The notes: generated from the letters alone by a model not told the origin. Counted from the first letter of the stretch, positions 25,738 through 34,529 are shown. The stretch: DNA of 64,000 bases from JAICXG01 sp036825615 (GCA_036825615.1 DAISXY010000017.1:1-64000), one strand, 5' to 3'. Made by a program: numbers and translations.

Positions 25738-26787
25738 CTAGAGCACGACCGGCCGGCCTTCGGTCATGAGGAGCACCTTGTCCTCGACCGCATTGGCGCG
25801 CGCGCTCGAAAGCAAACGCTGCGGCGGTTCGTCGAGCGGCTCGAACCCGAGCCGGAAGGTTCCGTAATGCATCGGCACGAGTTTCTGCGCCTTCAGTTCG
25901 AGAAAGGCGCGGACCGCTTCCTCCGGGTTCATGTGCACTTCGCGTTTGCTCGGGGCGTCATAGGCGCCGATCGGCAGAAGTGCGATTTCGACCGGGAAAC
26001 GTCTTCCGATTTCCTCGAACCCCGGGAAGTAAGCGCTGTCGCCGCAGTGGAAAATCGAACGGCCCGCGCCCTCGATCACGAATCCGCCGAAGCCGCGGTG
26101 CATATCGGCCAGCATCCGCGCGCCCCAATGGTGACAGGGGGTGAGCGAGACCTTGAGCGGGCCGAGTTGCACACCCTGCCATTCGTCGAGCTCGTGCACG
26201 ATGTTGAAACCGAGATCGTGCACGAGATTGCCCACGCCTGTGGGGACAACGATCGGCTGATCGGCGGCGATTCGCCGGAGCGTGCGCCGGTCGAGATGAT
26301 CGAAATGGGCATGGGTGACGAGGACGGTATCGATCGAGGGCAGATTATCGAGGTGAAGGCCGGGACGTTTGAGCCGCTTGATCACGCTTAGCCACATCGA
26401 CCAATTCGGGTCGATGAGGACGTTCATCCCGCCGAGCTGAAGCAAGAACGAGGCGTGCCCGATCCAGGTGATGCAGACTCGCCCCGGTTCGACTTTGGGA
26501 AAAAGCGGGTTGGCGCGCAACCCACTGCGTTTGGTAAAAAGCGAGGGGATGAGGACCTCGGTGAGAAAGTTGCGCTTGTGCCAGTCGAGCCCCGGTTTGA
26601 GGCTGACCCGGCGGGCGGATTTGGTCGGCGCGCCGTTCCTTTCCCCGGCACGGACGACACTGCTGCGTTTCTTGCGCGAGAAAGGTGTCGGCACTGTAAG
26701 GAAACGATATGAGCGAAAGCCGGTGAAGCAATCGCTTTGCCGGAATCGGCGGGCGATTTGCAAATGCGATCGGCGCGTTGCGGCCAT
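25738..26787 (-). CDS. Metallo-beta-lactamase-fold hydrolase, NAPE-PLD/UlaG-like
   Basis: A 349-residue metallohydrolase. CITWIGHASFLLQLGGMNVLIDPNWS opens the fold. The zinc motif is VTHAHFDHLD near residue 150, with further ligands in SLTPCHHWGAR, HCGDSAYFPGF and PMHYGTFRLG. The order matches N-acylphosphatidylethanolamine phospholipase D-like and UlaG-like enzymes; the substrate is unknown. About 85 basic residues precede the fold, some of which may be untranslated, but I find no better start. The open frame begins inside a solo repeat arm at 26787. Confidence 0.8.
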   Translation of the reverse strand: MAATRRSHLQIARRFRQSDCFTGFRSYRFLTVPTPFSRKKRSSVVRAGERNGAPTKSARRVSLKPGLDWHKRNFLTEVLIPSLFTKRSGLRANPLFPKVEPGRVCITWIGHASFLLQLGGMNVLIDPNWSMWLSVIKRLKRPGLHLDNLPSIDTVLVTHAHFDHLDRRTLRRIAADQPIVVPTGVGNLVHDLGFNIVHELDEWQGVQLGPLKVSLTPCHHWGARMLADMHRGFGGFVIEGAGRSIFHCGDSAYFPGFEEIGRRFPVEIALLPIGAYDAPSKREVHMNPEEAVRAFLELKAQKLVPMHYGTFRLGFEPLDEPPQRLLSSARANAVEDKVLLMTEGRPVVL

Positions 26788-26820
26788 TCCACGGGATCGC
26801 TCGGCTGCGCTCGGGATGAC
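26787..26820. repeat. Solo family A repeat arm
   Basis: TTCCACGGGATCGCTCGGCTGCGCTCGGGATGACCGC matches the right arm of subtype 2 elements. No left arm is seen within 150 bp. It sits between the divergent metallohydrolase and comEC genes and overlaps the predicted hydrolase start codon. Confidence 0.6.
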
Positions 26821-26852
26821 CGCAGCGGTGTAAACAACCTTCTGCCTTCCCC

Positions 26853-29132
26853 ATGAGAACTTCCTGTTTCCCCCGCCAACCGCTGGTCGGAGTCGCGATC
26901 GCGGCGGTGAGTGGCATCATGCTCGCCGATTTTTGCACTGCGCCCATTCTGCCGCTTTGCCTAACGATCGCAGGGCTGGCGGCTGCCTGTTTGATTCGAC
27001 CGATCTCCTGGTTGGTGCCGCTGCTCGCGGGCGCCGGCTTTTTTGCTCTTCATTTGGTGCAACAAACCGACGCGCCCGGCAAAGCGTGGAGCATTCGGCT
27101 GGGTGAGCGCCCGCGGCCGGTGGTGGTCATGGGAACGGTGAGCAGCGAACCGAAGCTTTCACCGACCGACTACACAACCTTTCTTCTTCGCCTCGATACG
27201 ATTGATCTCGGGCAGGGTTCGGAAACGTGTCCCATCACCGTGCGTGTGCGCTGGAAGGGAAACACGCAACTTGGCGATCAGATCCAACTGCGCGGAATGA
27301 TCGAGCCAATCCCGCCGCCGAGGAACCCGGGCGTCTTCAACCTGCGGGCGTATCTCGCGCGACGCGATGTTTACAATGGCCTGTTCGCACGCTACCCGGA
27401 TGACGGCACGATCCTTCGCACCGGCGGCGGGAACACGCTCGTGCGTCTCGCGAGCCGCGCGCGCAACTGGATGCAGGCGACGCTCTCACGCGATCTCGAA
27501 GGCGCGCCGGAGATCACAGCCATGATCAACGGGATGGCGCTCGGCATCCGGCACGATTCGCCTAATGATATCGAAGAACCATTCCAGCAAACCGGCACGC
27601 TCCATCTCTTCGCGGTCGCGGGCTTACATGTTGGGATCGTGGCGCAGTTGCTCTGGATTGTGACTTCCCTGCTGCGCCTCCCGCGCGCGCTCGCGGCGGC
27701 CGCGATCATCCCGACTCTCTTCTTTTATTCGGCGGTGACCGGATTTCATGTCTCGAGCGTGCGGGCGGCGACGATGGCGGCGTTCCTCTTAGGCGGCATC
27801 TTTTTCGATCGCCCGGTTTTCGCCCTCAACAGCCTGGCGGGCGCCGCGCTCGTCATTCTCGCGGTGGATACGAACCAGCTTTTCACGTCCGGGTTTCAAC
27901 TCTCGTTTGCGGTCGTAGGCACGATTCTGCTTTTCCAAAATCGGATCTTTCTTGCGCTTCTCCGGCCGAGCGAGACCGATCCGTTTCTGCCGCGCAGTCT
28001 GGTTAGCCGCAGCCGGCGGCGATTTGAGCGGGGCTATCGCGTTGTGGCCAGCGGGATGTCGGTCTCAGCGGCGGCGTGGGCGGGATCGCTTGCGCTCATC
28101 ATCTGGTATTTCTTTCTCATCACGCCGATTTCGCTCCTCGCGAATCTCGCGGTGGTTCCGGTCGCCTTTTGCGTTCTCGCCATCGGGCTCGTGTCGCTCC
28201 TGACCGCGCCGCTCTCGCACGCGCTTTCGATAGTTTTCAACAATGCGAACTGGAGTCTGGCGAAACTCATTCTCTGGCTGGTGCAGCTTTTTGCGCAACT
28301 GCCAGCCGGGCATTTGTATGTCGAGCCGCCCCACTGGCCGAGCGGCGCCCGGGTGGAGATCACGGTGCTCGACGCGGGTGCGGGAGCGGCGGTGCATTTG
28401 CGCGACGGCGGAACCGACTGGCTGCTCGACGCCGGAAGCGAGCGCGATTACGAGCGGTTCCTGCGCGATTACCTGCATGCGCGCGGAATTGACCGGCTCG
28501 ACGGCCTGCTTCTGAGTCACGGCGATGCGCTGCATATCGGCGGCGCGATTCCGCTGCTCGAGGAATTTCGGCCCGGACGTGTGATCGACAACGGCGCGAC
28601 CGATCGCTCGAGCGTGCATCGCGCGCTGCTCGCAAGGCTGAACAATCGCGAGACCACGGCAAGTGGAGACATCCTGCGACTTTCGCCTCATGTTTCGGGG
28701 CGGATCCTGCATCCGCCGAAAAATTTCCAGGCAAAAGCGGCCGATGATCAGGCACTGGTTGTGCAGTTATTCATCGAAGGCAAACCGCGGGTCCTGCTCG
28801 TTTCCGACAGCGGAGTTGCGACCGAGCAATCGCTCCTCGGGCGTTCCGACGAACTGCGAAGCGAGATCCTGGTCAAAGGTCAGCATTACAGTGGCGCCTC
28901 GGGTTCCGCCGCGTTTCTCGATGCAGTCGGACCGCAACTGATCGTCGCGACTTCAGCCGATTTCCCGGCGCGGCAGCGGATGACGGACGATTGGGCGAGA
29001 ATGGTGCGCGAACGCGGCATCCACCTCATGCGCCAGGATGAAACCGGCGCGGTCCGACTCGAGTTTTTTCAAAACGACTGGCGCGCGACCGGTTTTCTGA
29101 ATCAGGAAACCTTCCGCAGCTCGAGCCGGTAA
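26853..29132 (+). CDS. comEC: ComEC/Rec2 competence DNA-translocation channel
   Basis: A 759-residue inner-membrane protein that carries single-stranded DNA into the cytoplasm during natural transformation. Layout: two to three N-terminal helices; a DUF4131/OB-fold region (about 85-200) with NPGVFNLRAYLARRDV; the Competence domain (about 225-480) with LFAVAGLHVGIV and GFHVSSVRAATMA; then a metallo-beta-lactamase-like domain from about 500. In the last domain the metal motifs are weakened: LLLSHGDALHIGG in place of the HxDxDH consensus, and LDAGAGAAV where GQGD is usual. It is transcribed away from the metallohydrolase gene and overlaps trmB by 31 bp at the 3' end. It contains one octamer (26960). 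Confidence 0.92.
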   Translation: MRTSCFPRQPLVGVAIAAVSGIMLADFCTAPILPLCLTIAGLAAACLIRPISWLVPLLAGAGFFALHLVQQTDAPGKAWSIRLGERPRPVVVMGTVSSEPKLSPTDYTTFLLRLDTIDLGQGSETCPITVRVRWKGNTQLGDQIQLRGMIEPIPPPRNPGVFNLRAYLARRDVYNGLFARYPDDGTILRTGGGNTLVRLASRARNWMQATLSRDLEGAPEITAMINGMALGIRHDSPNDIEEPFQQTGTLHLFAVAGLHVGIVAQLLWIVTSLLRLPRALAAAAIIPTLFFYSAVTGFHVSSVRAATMAAFLLGGIFFDRPVFALNSLAGAALVILAVDTNQLFTSGFQLSFAVVGTILLFQNRIFLALLRPSETDPFLPRSLVSRSRRRFERGYRVVASGMSVSAAAWAGSLALIIWYFFLITPISLLANLAVVPVAFCVLAIGLVSLLTAPLSHALSIVFNNANWSLAKLILWLVQLFAQLPAGHLYVEPPHWPSGARVEITVLDAGAGAAVHLRDGGTDWLLDAGSERDYERFLRDYLHARGIDRLDGLLLSHGDALHIGGAIPLLEEFRPGRVIDNGATDRSSVHRALLARLNNRETTASGDILRLSPHVSGRILHPPKNFQAKAADDQALVVQLFIEGKPRVLLVSDSGVATEQSLLGRSDELRSEILVKGQHYSGASGSAAFLDAVGPQLIVATSADFPARQRMTDDWARMVRERGIHLMRQDETGAVRLEFFQNDWRATGFLNQETFRSSSR

Positions 29133-29758
29133 ATTGGCGCGCCTTCGGCGAGAAAATGCTTTTCAAAAGCCGTCACCGGAAGTGACTCGTCAGGCGACAC
29201 GCTCGCTTCCACAAACATCTCAGGACGGATCAACTCGCGAATTGCGGTAAAGTAATTTTCCTGGTCGGTCGCAATCCGGAAGCGTCCGCCGGAGACGAGC
29301 AGGCGGTGAACCGAGTCGAGGAAGCCGGGCTGGACGAGGCGGCGGCGCTTGTGCTTGCGCTTCGGCCACGGATCGGGAAAGAGGAGGTGCACAACTTCGG
29401 CGGATGCCGGCGGGAGGAGATACTGGATCGCGTAGCTGCTTTCGATGCGCAGGAAACGGGCATTCTGCACCCCGAGACGGAGCGCTTTCTTGCAGCCGCG
29501 CAGGATGCGGCCGCCGAGCTTTTCGATTCCGAGGAAATTGCGGCCGGGAAACCGCTGGGCGAGCTGTGTGATGAAACCGCCGTCGCCACAGCCGAGATCG
29601 ACTTCGAGCGGCGCGACCCGGCCGAAGACCTGCGCGAGATCGAGCGGCGCCAGATAATTTTCTGGAACGAACTCAAACTCCGCCCCGGGCGGCGGCTTGC
29701 CTTTTTCTTCGGGCCGCCAGGCGCCGGGCGGAAGTTGCTGGAATATTTGCTCGCTCAC
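29102..29758 (-). CDS. trmB: tRNA (guanine-N7-)-methyltransferase
   Basis: Methylates G46 of tRNA using S-adenosylmethionine. The 218-residue length is typical. The SAM-binding motif is LEVDLGCGDGGFITQLAQ, followed by GIEKLGGRI, then the family hallmark HLLFPDPWPKRKHKRRRLV and FRIATDQENYF near the end. The open frame extends to 30031, far into the divergent msrA gene. GTG at 29758 begins MSEQIFQQLPPGAW and leaves 20 bp to msrA, so I choose it. The 3' end overlaps comEC. Confidence 0.95.
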   Translation of the reverse strand: MSEQIFQQLPPGAWRPEEKGKPPPGAEFEFVPENYLAPLDLAQVFGRVAPLEVDLGCGDGGFITQLAQRFPGRNFLGIEKLGGRILRGCKKALRLGVQNARFLRIESSYAIQYLLPPASAEVVHLLFPDPWPKRKHKRRRLVQPGFLDSVHRLLVSGGRFRIATDQENYFTAIRELIRPEMFVEASVSPDESLPVTAFEKHFLAEGAPIYRLELRKVS

Positions 29759-29778
29759 AGCATTCTCACTCGAAAACA

Positions 29779-30360
29779 ATGCACAAATTCCTTCTCGTTC
29801 TCGCGCTCTGCGGTCTCGCGGCAACAACTGAGGCTGAAACGAAAACCGCGGTTTTCGCCGGCGGCTGTTTTTGGTGCATGCAACCGCCGTTCGATCATGC
29901 CAAAGGAGTAACCCAAACCGTGGTCGGCTACACCGGCGGGAGCAAAGAAACCGCCAATTACAACCTGGTCTCCGCGCACAAAACCCAGCACCGGGAAGCG
30001 ATCGAGGTGACCTACGATCCGGCGCAAACAAACTACGAGCAGTTGCTCGACATTTTCTGGCGCAACATTAATCCGACCCAGGCCGACGGGCAGTTTCACG
30101 ACATTGGGTTGTCCTACCAGGCCGCGATTTATTACGGCAACGAAGAGGAGAAAAAAATTGCCGAGGCTTCGAAGGAGAAGCTGGGTAAATCGGGCCGGTT
30201 CGATAAACCGATTGTGACCGAGATCCTGCCGCGCCAGCCGTTTTATCCCGCCGAGGAATATCATCAGAAGTATTACCTGAAAAATCCCGCCGAATTCGAG
30301 GCCTATCATATTGGATCGGGCCGCGTGAGCTACCTCGAAAGAATCTGGGGCAAGAAATAA
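29779..30360 (+). CDS. msrA: Peptide-methionine (S)-S-oxide reductase, exported
   Basis: Reduces methionine-S-sulfoxide in oxidised proteins. The catalytic motif GGCFWCMQPPF is at about residues 27-37, followed by GYTGG, YDP and HREAIEVTYDP. The 193-residue protein begins with MHKFLLVLALCGLAATTEA, a convincing signal peptide, so repair probably occurs in the periplasm or at the envelope. Resolving cysteines of the classical C-terminal type are not seen, so an external thiol donor is likely. Divergent from trmB with only 20 bp between the starts. Confidence 0.95.
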   Translation: MHKFLLVLALCGLAATTEAETKTAVFAGGCFWCMQPPFDHAKGVTQTVVGYTGGSKETANYNLVSAHKTQHREAIEVTYDPAQTNYEQLLDIFWRNINPTQADGQFHDIGLSYQAAIYYGNEEEKKIAEASKEKLGKSGRFDKPIVTEILPRQPFYPAEEYHQKYYLKNPAEFEAYHIGSGRVSYLERIWGKK

Positions 30361-30377
30361 CGCGCGCGGGGCTTTGC

Positions 30378-30665
30378 CTAACGATTCGATTTCTTGTCCG
30401 AAACGACCCGGCCACTCATCGCGTCGACCGAAACTTCGGAGACCCGGTTTGCCTTGGGGCCGGTCAACTCGATCAGCCAGACGCTCTTGCCATTGACCTT
30501 TGCCAGCCGCGCCGAACTGACGCGGGCGCCGCGGTGATGCTGGAGCGCGATGTGTTGCGCTTCGTTTTTCGTGATTCTCGCGTCGCCCCTCGGCTCATTT
30601 GCGTTCGCCTGCAAAGGCAAGAGGCTGACGATGAGCGACAAGCTCAGCAGGGAAAGAAGCTTCAT
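30378..30665 (-). CDS. Small secreted PepSY-like protein
   Basis: A 95-residue protein: signal peptide (about residues 1-22, cleavage after ANA) and a single PepSY-like domain with ITKNEAQHIALQHHRGARVSSARL and WLIELTGP followed by SVDAMSGRVVS. PepSY modules are often inhibitors of, or scaffolds for, secreted proteases; no target is adjacent. The stop TAG lies within a TCGTTAGGC motif (30377-30384). Confidence 0.75.
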   Translation of the reverse strand: MKLLSLLSLSLIVSLLPLQANANEPRGDARITKNEAQHIALQHHRGARVSSARLAKVNGKSVWLIELTGPKANRVSEVSVDAMSGRVVSDKKSNR

Positions 30666-30737
30666 ATGGAAATGAAGCGGCCTTTTTCCCGTTTAGGCAA
30701 GCGAAAGCGACTGATTGGGGGCGACAGTCCCGGACTT

Positions 30738-31202
30738 TTAGAACTTGTAGAGCGACGCCTTTGAGGGCTCGACAAACTCCGCTTGCGCGACCGTGAGGCG
30801 CTCGTTCAGCGCCTTGGACAGCCCCTCCGCGAGGACGCTGGCGATCTCCTTTGGCTCTCGCGCGTAGGCGGGGATGGGGAAGGAGCCGGCGTTGCGATCA
30901 TAGCCGTAAATGGTGCCCTCGGTTTCCCAGACGCAGTAGGCATGACCCGCCGGATGATCCTTGTAACGGACGAGGAGAATTTTCGCCCAGAAGTTGGGCT
31001 CGAGCTGATGCTGGGTCTGGACGGCTGCAAGATAGTTGCAGGCGGAAATGACGCAGCCGTTGAGCACGACGAGATCGTTCTCCGTCGGCTTAAGGACAAC
31101 CGCACGCTTCTGCGAGGAGGCAAACACGATTGCCCCGGCGAGCGCGAGCGAGGCAACGACAATAGTGTAACCGCGCAGATGAGAGTTAGGTGACAAACGC
31201 AT
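30738..31202 (-). CDS. Membrane-anchored hypothetical protein, possible papain-fold Cys/His protein
   Basis: A 154-residue protein with one N-terminal helix (about residues 12-29) that anchors or exports it. The rest holds two cysteines in NGCVISACNYL (residues 50, 55), then GHAYCVWETEGTIYGYDRN with His87 and Asp102. A Cys...His...Asp order with a nucleophile at a helix start is seen in transglutaminase/papain-like folds. This is a reading of spacing only, and no family is recognised. Isolated on the minus strand between PepSY and a secreted hypothetical. Confidence 0.55.
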   Translation of the reverse strand: MRLSPNSHLRGYTIVVASLALAGAIVFASSQKRAVVLKPTENDLVVLNGCVISACNYLAAVQTQHQLEPNFWAKILLVRYKDHPAGHAYCVWETEGTIYGYDRNAGSFPIPAYAREPKEIASVLAEGLSKALNERLTVAQAEFVEPSKASLYKF

Positions 31203-31419
31203 ACGACCGTGAATTATGGCTGTTATAGCACTCTCGCCTCCCGCTTGGGAAGAGTTACTTTCGCGGGCCGTCCCTTCCCCCTGACCCCAAGGTTATTTCG
31301 CGGCCGGAACCAGCCACGGTCGCTTCTTTTCCGGCAGTCGGCTCAGGTCCGGAAATCGATTTCCGCGCCGAGCCCCGGCAGTTCCGCTGACCGCGAACAG
31401 GTAACCTGCGACAAGGGCG

Positions 31420-31935
31420 CTAGATCGATTTGTACGTCACGGTGATGTTGCGATAGACGTTCGGGTCTTTCTCCGCCGAAAAATAGAACAGCTCGAGAGC
31501 GGATTTGCCGACTACCCACTGGTAGCCGACGAGCGTTTGGATGACCTCGCTGTCGTTGTCGCGCGAGCGCGAGATCAGGCGGCCGACGCCGTATTTCGAG
31601 TCAAAGTATCGCCGCACCTCCCCCATCCGGCTGTTGTAATGCTCGAGCGTCCAATCGGGGTACTCATATTGCAGCTCGACCTGGCTCAGGCCGCCATCCT
31701 TAAAGGTGAAAAGGGTGCGCTTGAGCCCGGGATGGATCAGCCCTTCGACCGTCCAGACCTCAGCTCCACTGTTCCGTTCGCGGGTGACGAGCTTCGCCTT
31801 GGCGCCCTTGAGAATCTTCTCCACCCGGGCGGCCGGGTCGTTCCAGCGAAAGCCGAAGGGCGGCGGAATTTCATCCGCCCGCAGCGAGCCGAGAAGGAGA
31901 AAAAGGAGGCCGGCGGCCGTCGCCAAGACGCGCAT
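31420..31935 (-). CDS. Secreted hypothetical protein
   Basis: A 171-residue protein with an evident signal peptide (MRVLATAAGLLFLLLGSLRA, cleavage about residue 20) and a mixed alpha/beta mature part, FGFRWNDPAARVEKILKG onward. The PFGFRWGD-like opening recalls periplasmic hypothetical families of Verrucomicrobia, but I cannot name one. The gap to the next upstream gene on the same strand is only 6 bp and contains the motif at 31941, suggesting an operon with the Dabb lipoprotein. Confidence 0.6.
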   Translation of the reverse strand: MRVLATAAGLLFLLLGSLRADEIPPPFGFRWNDPAARVEKILKGAKAKLVTRERNSGAEVWTVEGLIHPGLKRTLFTFKDGGLSQVELQYEYPDWTLEHYNSRMGEVRRYFDSKYGVGRLISRSRDNDSEVIQTLVGYQWVVGKSALELFYFSAEKDPNVYRNITVTYKSI

Positions 31936-31941
31936 CTCTGC

Positions 31942-32358
31942 CTAACGACCGGTCAGGTTATGGGTTTCGTAATGTCGCACGAGCGGTTCGAGATAGCGGC
32001 GCAGCGCTTCGCGATGACTCGGGTCGGCTTCGTACCGTTGCAGGGCGCTGCGGTCGCGGAATGTGATCACTACGCCGAGGTCAAAATCGCGTGCCCGATA
32101 GGGCTGGAGAACGGCCAGCGAGCGCCCTGTTTCCACCCGCACTACGCCGGGGATGCGGCGGAGCGAATGGGCCGCGCGCACGAGTTGGGCGCGATCGGCC
32201 ACCCTGTGCGGGTGTTTCAACCATATCAGCACGATGTGGGTGACGTTCGGTTCGGGCGCCGGCGCGGTCAGGCAACCAGCAACAGAGAGGAGCGCGCTGA
32301 GGCAACCAAGCGCCAGAGCCACGCGCCCCGGGCGAGCGAACTTGTTCAAACCTCTCAT
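31942..32358 (-). CDS. Dabb (A/B barrel) domain lipoprotein
   Basis: A 138-residue protein. The N-terminus has a lipobox-like LSVAGC after a hydrophobic stretch, so it is probably lipid-anchored. The mature part is a stress-responsive A/B-barrel (Dabb) domain: VTHIVLIWLKHP at the start and FDLGVVITFRDRSALQRYEADPSH near the end. Function unknown; the family forms ferredoxin-like dimers. The frame opens at 32715 within the origin region, but ATG at 32358 gives the signal sequence directly. The stop TAG is part of TCGTTAGGC (31941-31948). Confidence 0.75.
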   Translation of the reverse strand: MRGLNKFARPGRVALALGCLSALLSVAGCLTAPAPEPNVTHIVLIWLKHPHRVADRAQLVRAAHSLRRIPGVVRVETGRSLAVLQPYRARDFDLGVVITFRDRSALQRYEADPSHREALRRYLEPLVRHYETHNLTGR

Positions 32359-32937
32359 CTCGTTTTTCGAGCCGGAATTTCGAGCAAATTGACGTCTTCG
32401 CGAACATTTTTCGGGCTTGAAAGAATTCCCTCGAGTCGCGCCTAACGACCGGAAAATCGCCTCGCCTAACGAACTGCTCGCGGCTGAAAAGTGCGCTCCC
32501 CAAGGAGAAAATCGGAACTGCCAGAGTTCGTTTTGCGTCAAGATTTTTTTGTGCGGAAAAAACAAAAAAAAAATCCGATTTTTCTTGTGAGCGATGGAGC
32601 CGATTTCTAATCTGGAGCCGCAGGCCGGGAGCGAACGAAACCGGTTGTGAACAAGATGTGAACAAGGTGAACCCTTAATTAGCCAAGCCAAATCATGAAG
32701 AGAACCAAGCAGCAAAGAGCCGCCCGCACTCCGCTGGTCCGCCCCGCTTCCGGGAGCGGAACTGATCTTCTGGAAAATGCCGTTTTTCCCTCGTGTTTTG
32801 GGCTTTTACACTCGCTCCGCCGGCTGAATTTTTCCGAAGCGATTGCTTTTCTCCGGCTTGCAAAACGCGATTTTTCTTTTGATTTTCTTTCGCAGCGCCT
32901 CTCCCTCGGCAGTGTTTAACGCTGTTAACAAGTAGCC
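32359..32937. other. Candidate replication origin (oriC) upstream of dnaA
   Basis: A 579-bp gap with no convincing gene. Two direct TGTGAACAA words (32646-32654 and 32657-32665) match the DnaA-box pattern TTNTNCACA on the other strand, as TTGTTCACA, and sit 11 bp apart. About 60-100 bp to the left is an A/T-rich tract (32541-32586) with long A and T runs, unlike the GC-rich surroundings and suitable as an unwinding element. Two direct GCCTAACGA motifs lie at 32441 and 32465. Location next to dnaA-dnaN is the usual place for oriC. A 74-codon frame at 32695-32919 is not supported. Confidence 0.6.
32646..32665 (-). promoter_or_regulatory. Two tandem DnaA-box-like sites
   Basis: TGTGAACAA at 32646-32654 and again at 32657-32665, one helical turn apart and in the same orientation. 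The complement TTGTTCACA fits TTNTNCACA. They lie about 275 bp upstream of dnaA and may serve initiation, dnaA autoregulation, or both. Confidence 0.6.
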
Positions 32938-34293
32938 ATGGACGAGAAGTGCGCCCAGCTTTGGACGAAGCTTTCCGCTGCCCTCAAACCGCAGGTCAGC
33001 GCCGATACTTTCAAGCGCTGGTTTTCCGCCACAAAATTGACCGGCGTGAGCGCCGAAGAGATCACGCTTTTGGTCCCGAACAACATCTATCAATTTTGGA
33101 TCGAGAGTAATCATATGCCCGCTTTGCAAAGCGCGATCACTTCCGTCCTCGGTGCGCCCCGGTTGGTGAAATTTGTCTGCGCGGTCGATTCCGCCGCCCA
33201 ATCCGATGGAGCTGCGGGGCCGGCCGCGGCCAGAATCAAGCTGACCCCGGGCGCCGAGCGAGCGAGCAGCGTTGCCGGGCTCAATCCACGCAACACCTTT
33301 GAGTCATTTGTGGTCGGGCCGAACAATCAAATCGCGCATGCCGCCAGCCTCGCGGTCGCGCAGTCGCCCGCCAAAACCTACAACCCGCTTTTCATCTACG
33401 GCGGCGTCGGCCTGGGCAAGACGCATCTCATGCAGGCAATCGGGCAATACATCGTCTCCCGCAGCAGGACCACGCGGGTGATGTACCTCTCGAGCGAGTT
33501 GTTCATCAACGAATTCATCGATGCCATCCAGCACAACAACCTGGTCAAATTCCGCAAACGCTACCGCCAGGCTGATCTCCTCCTCATTGACGACATCCAT
33601 TTCCTCGGCGGGAAAGAGCGCTCGCAGGAGGAATTTTTCCACACCTTCAATACCCTCTTCGACGGCCACAAACAGATCGTCCTCTCGAGCGACCGGCCGG
33701 CCTCCGAGATTGCCAATCTCGAGCATCGGCTCGTCTCGCGCTTCGAATGGGGACTGACCGCCGAGCTGCAACCCCCCGATGTGGAGACGCGGCTCGCGAT
33801 CCTGCGCAAAAAAGCGCGCACCCTCCACATCAAATTGCGCGATGAGATTTACGAGTTTCTCGCCAATCGCATCAAGACGAACGTTCGGCGCCTCGAGGGC
33901 GCGCTCATGCGTGTGGCCTCCTTCGCCTCTTTGAGCGGCCGGGAACTGACGCACGATGTCGTCGAGCATCTCCTCAAGGATATTTTGCAGGAAGAAGCGC
34001 GCCGTGCCGTCACGATCGACCAGATCCAGCGCCGGGTGGCTGAGCACTTCGACGTGCGGCTGGCCGACATGACGAGCAAGCGTCGGCCCGCCAACATCGC
34101 TTTTCCGCGCCAGGTCGCGATGTATCTCGCCCGCGAGCTGACAAAAGCCTCGCTCAACGAAATCGGCGAAGCCTTTGGCGGGCGCGATCACGGGACCGTG
34201 CTGCACGCCTGCAAGCTGGTGAAGAAGCGGATGAAAGAGCAGGACAAGATTCGGCAAACGATCTCGTTTATTGATAGCGCACTGCAACGTTAG
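32938..34293 (+). CDS. dnaA: Chromosomal replication initiator protein DnaA
   Basis: A 451-residue AAA+ initiator. Domain I (about 1-85) has LWTKLSAALKPQVSADTFKRWF. Domain III has NTFESFVVGPNNQIAHAAS, Walker A YGGVGLGKTHLMQAIG, Walker B LLLIDDIHFLGGKERSQEEFF and sensor SSDRPASEI. Domain IV is the DNA-binding helix-turn-helix ending in GGRDHGTVLHACKLV, where the usual Thr of RDHTTV is Gly. Start is ATG at 32938. The stop region CAACGTTAGGC is a one-mismatch copy of the genome motif. dnaN follows 236 bp later, separated by a repeat element. Confidence 0.98.
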   Translation: MDEKCAQLWTKLSAALKPQVSADTFKRWFSATKLTGVSAEEITLLVPNNIYQFWIESNHMPALQSAITSVLGAPRLVKFVCAVDSAAQSDGAAGPAAARIKLTPGAERASSVAGLNPRNTFESFVVGPNNQIAHAASLAVAQSPAKTYNPLFIYGGVGLGKTHLMQAIGQYIVSRSRTTRVMYLSSELFINEFIDAIQHNNLVKFRKRYRQADLLLIDDIHFLGGKERSQEEFFHTFNTLFDGHKQIVLSSDRPASEIANLEHRLVSRFEWGLTAELQPPDVETRLAILRKKARTLHIKLRDEIYEFLANRIKTNVRRLEGALMRVASFASLSGRELTHDVVEHLLKDILQEEARRAVTIDQIQRRVAEHFDVRLADMTSKRRPANIAFPRQVAMYLARELTKASLNEIGEAFGGRDHGTVLHACKLVKKRMKEQDKIRQTISFIDSALQR

Positions 34294-34317
34294 GCAATCG
34301 CGTCAGCCCCGCTCCTC

Positions 34318-34450
34318 GTCATCCCGAGCGAAGCGCAGCGGAGTCCAGGGATCCCGTGGAGAAACCGGGAAGGCAACCCACGAAGAGCTACAGCACTTTC
34401 CAGTCGCTCTACCGGATTCCTCCACCTCGCTTCGCTCCGGTCGGCATGAC
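34318..34450. repeat. Inverted-repeat element, family A subtype 2 (133 bp), between dnaA and dnaN
   Basis: Left end GTCATCCCGAGCGAAGCGCAGCGGAG, right end CTCGCTTCGCTCCGGTCGGCATGAC. It fills most of the dnaA-dnaN gap and could form a long hairpin in a dnaA-dnaN transcript. Confidence 0.78.
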
Positions 34451-34529
34451 GGAGTCTTGAGAAGCGGCAGATTGCGGTTGCCGGATAAAATCGAAAGCTT
34501 TACATCTGTAGCGATTCATTCCCGTTCTC

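Noticed and set aside
29759..30031. N-terminal extension of trmB
   Set aside because: Would overlap the divergent msrA start by 250 bp and shows no TrmB homology; GTG at 29758 is better.
32695..32919. 74-codon plus-strand frame between the DnaA boxes and dnaA, beginning MKRTKQQRAARTPL
   Set aside because: Looks superficially like the start of rpmH (L34), which often lies upstream of dnaA, but the rest does not match L34 and no other support exists. It lies in the origin region.
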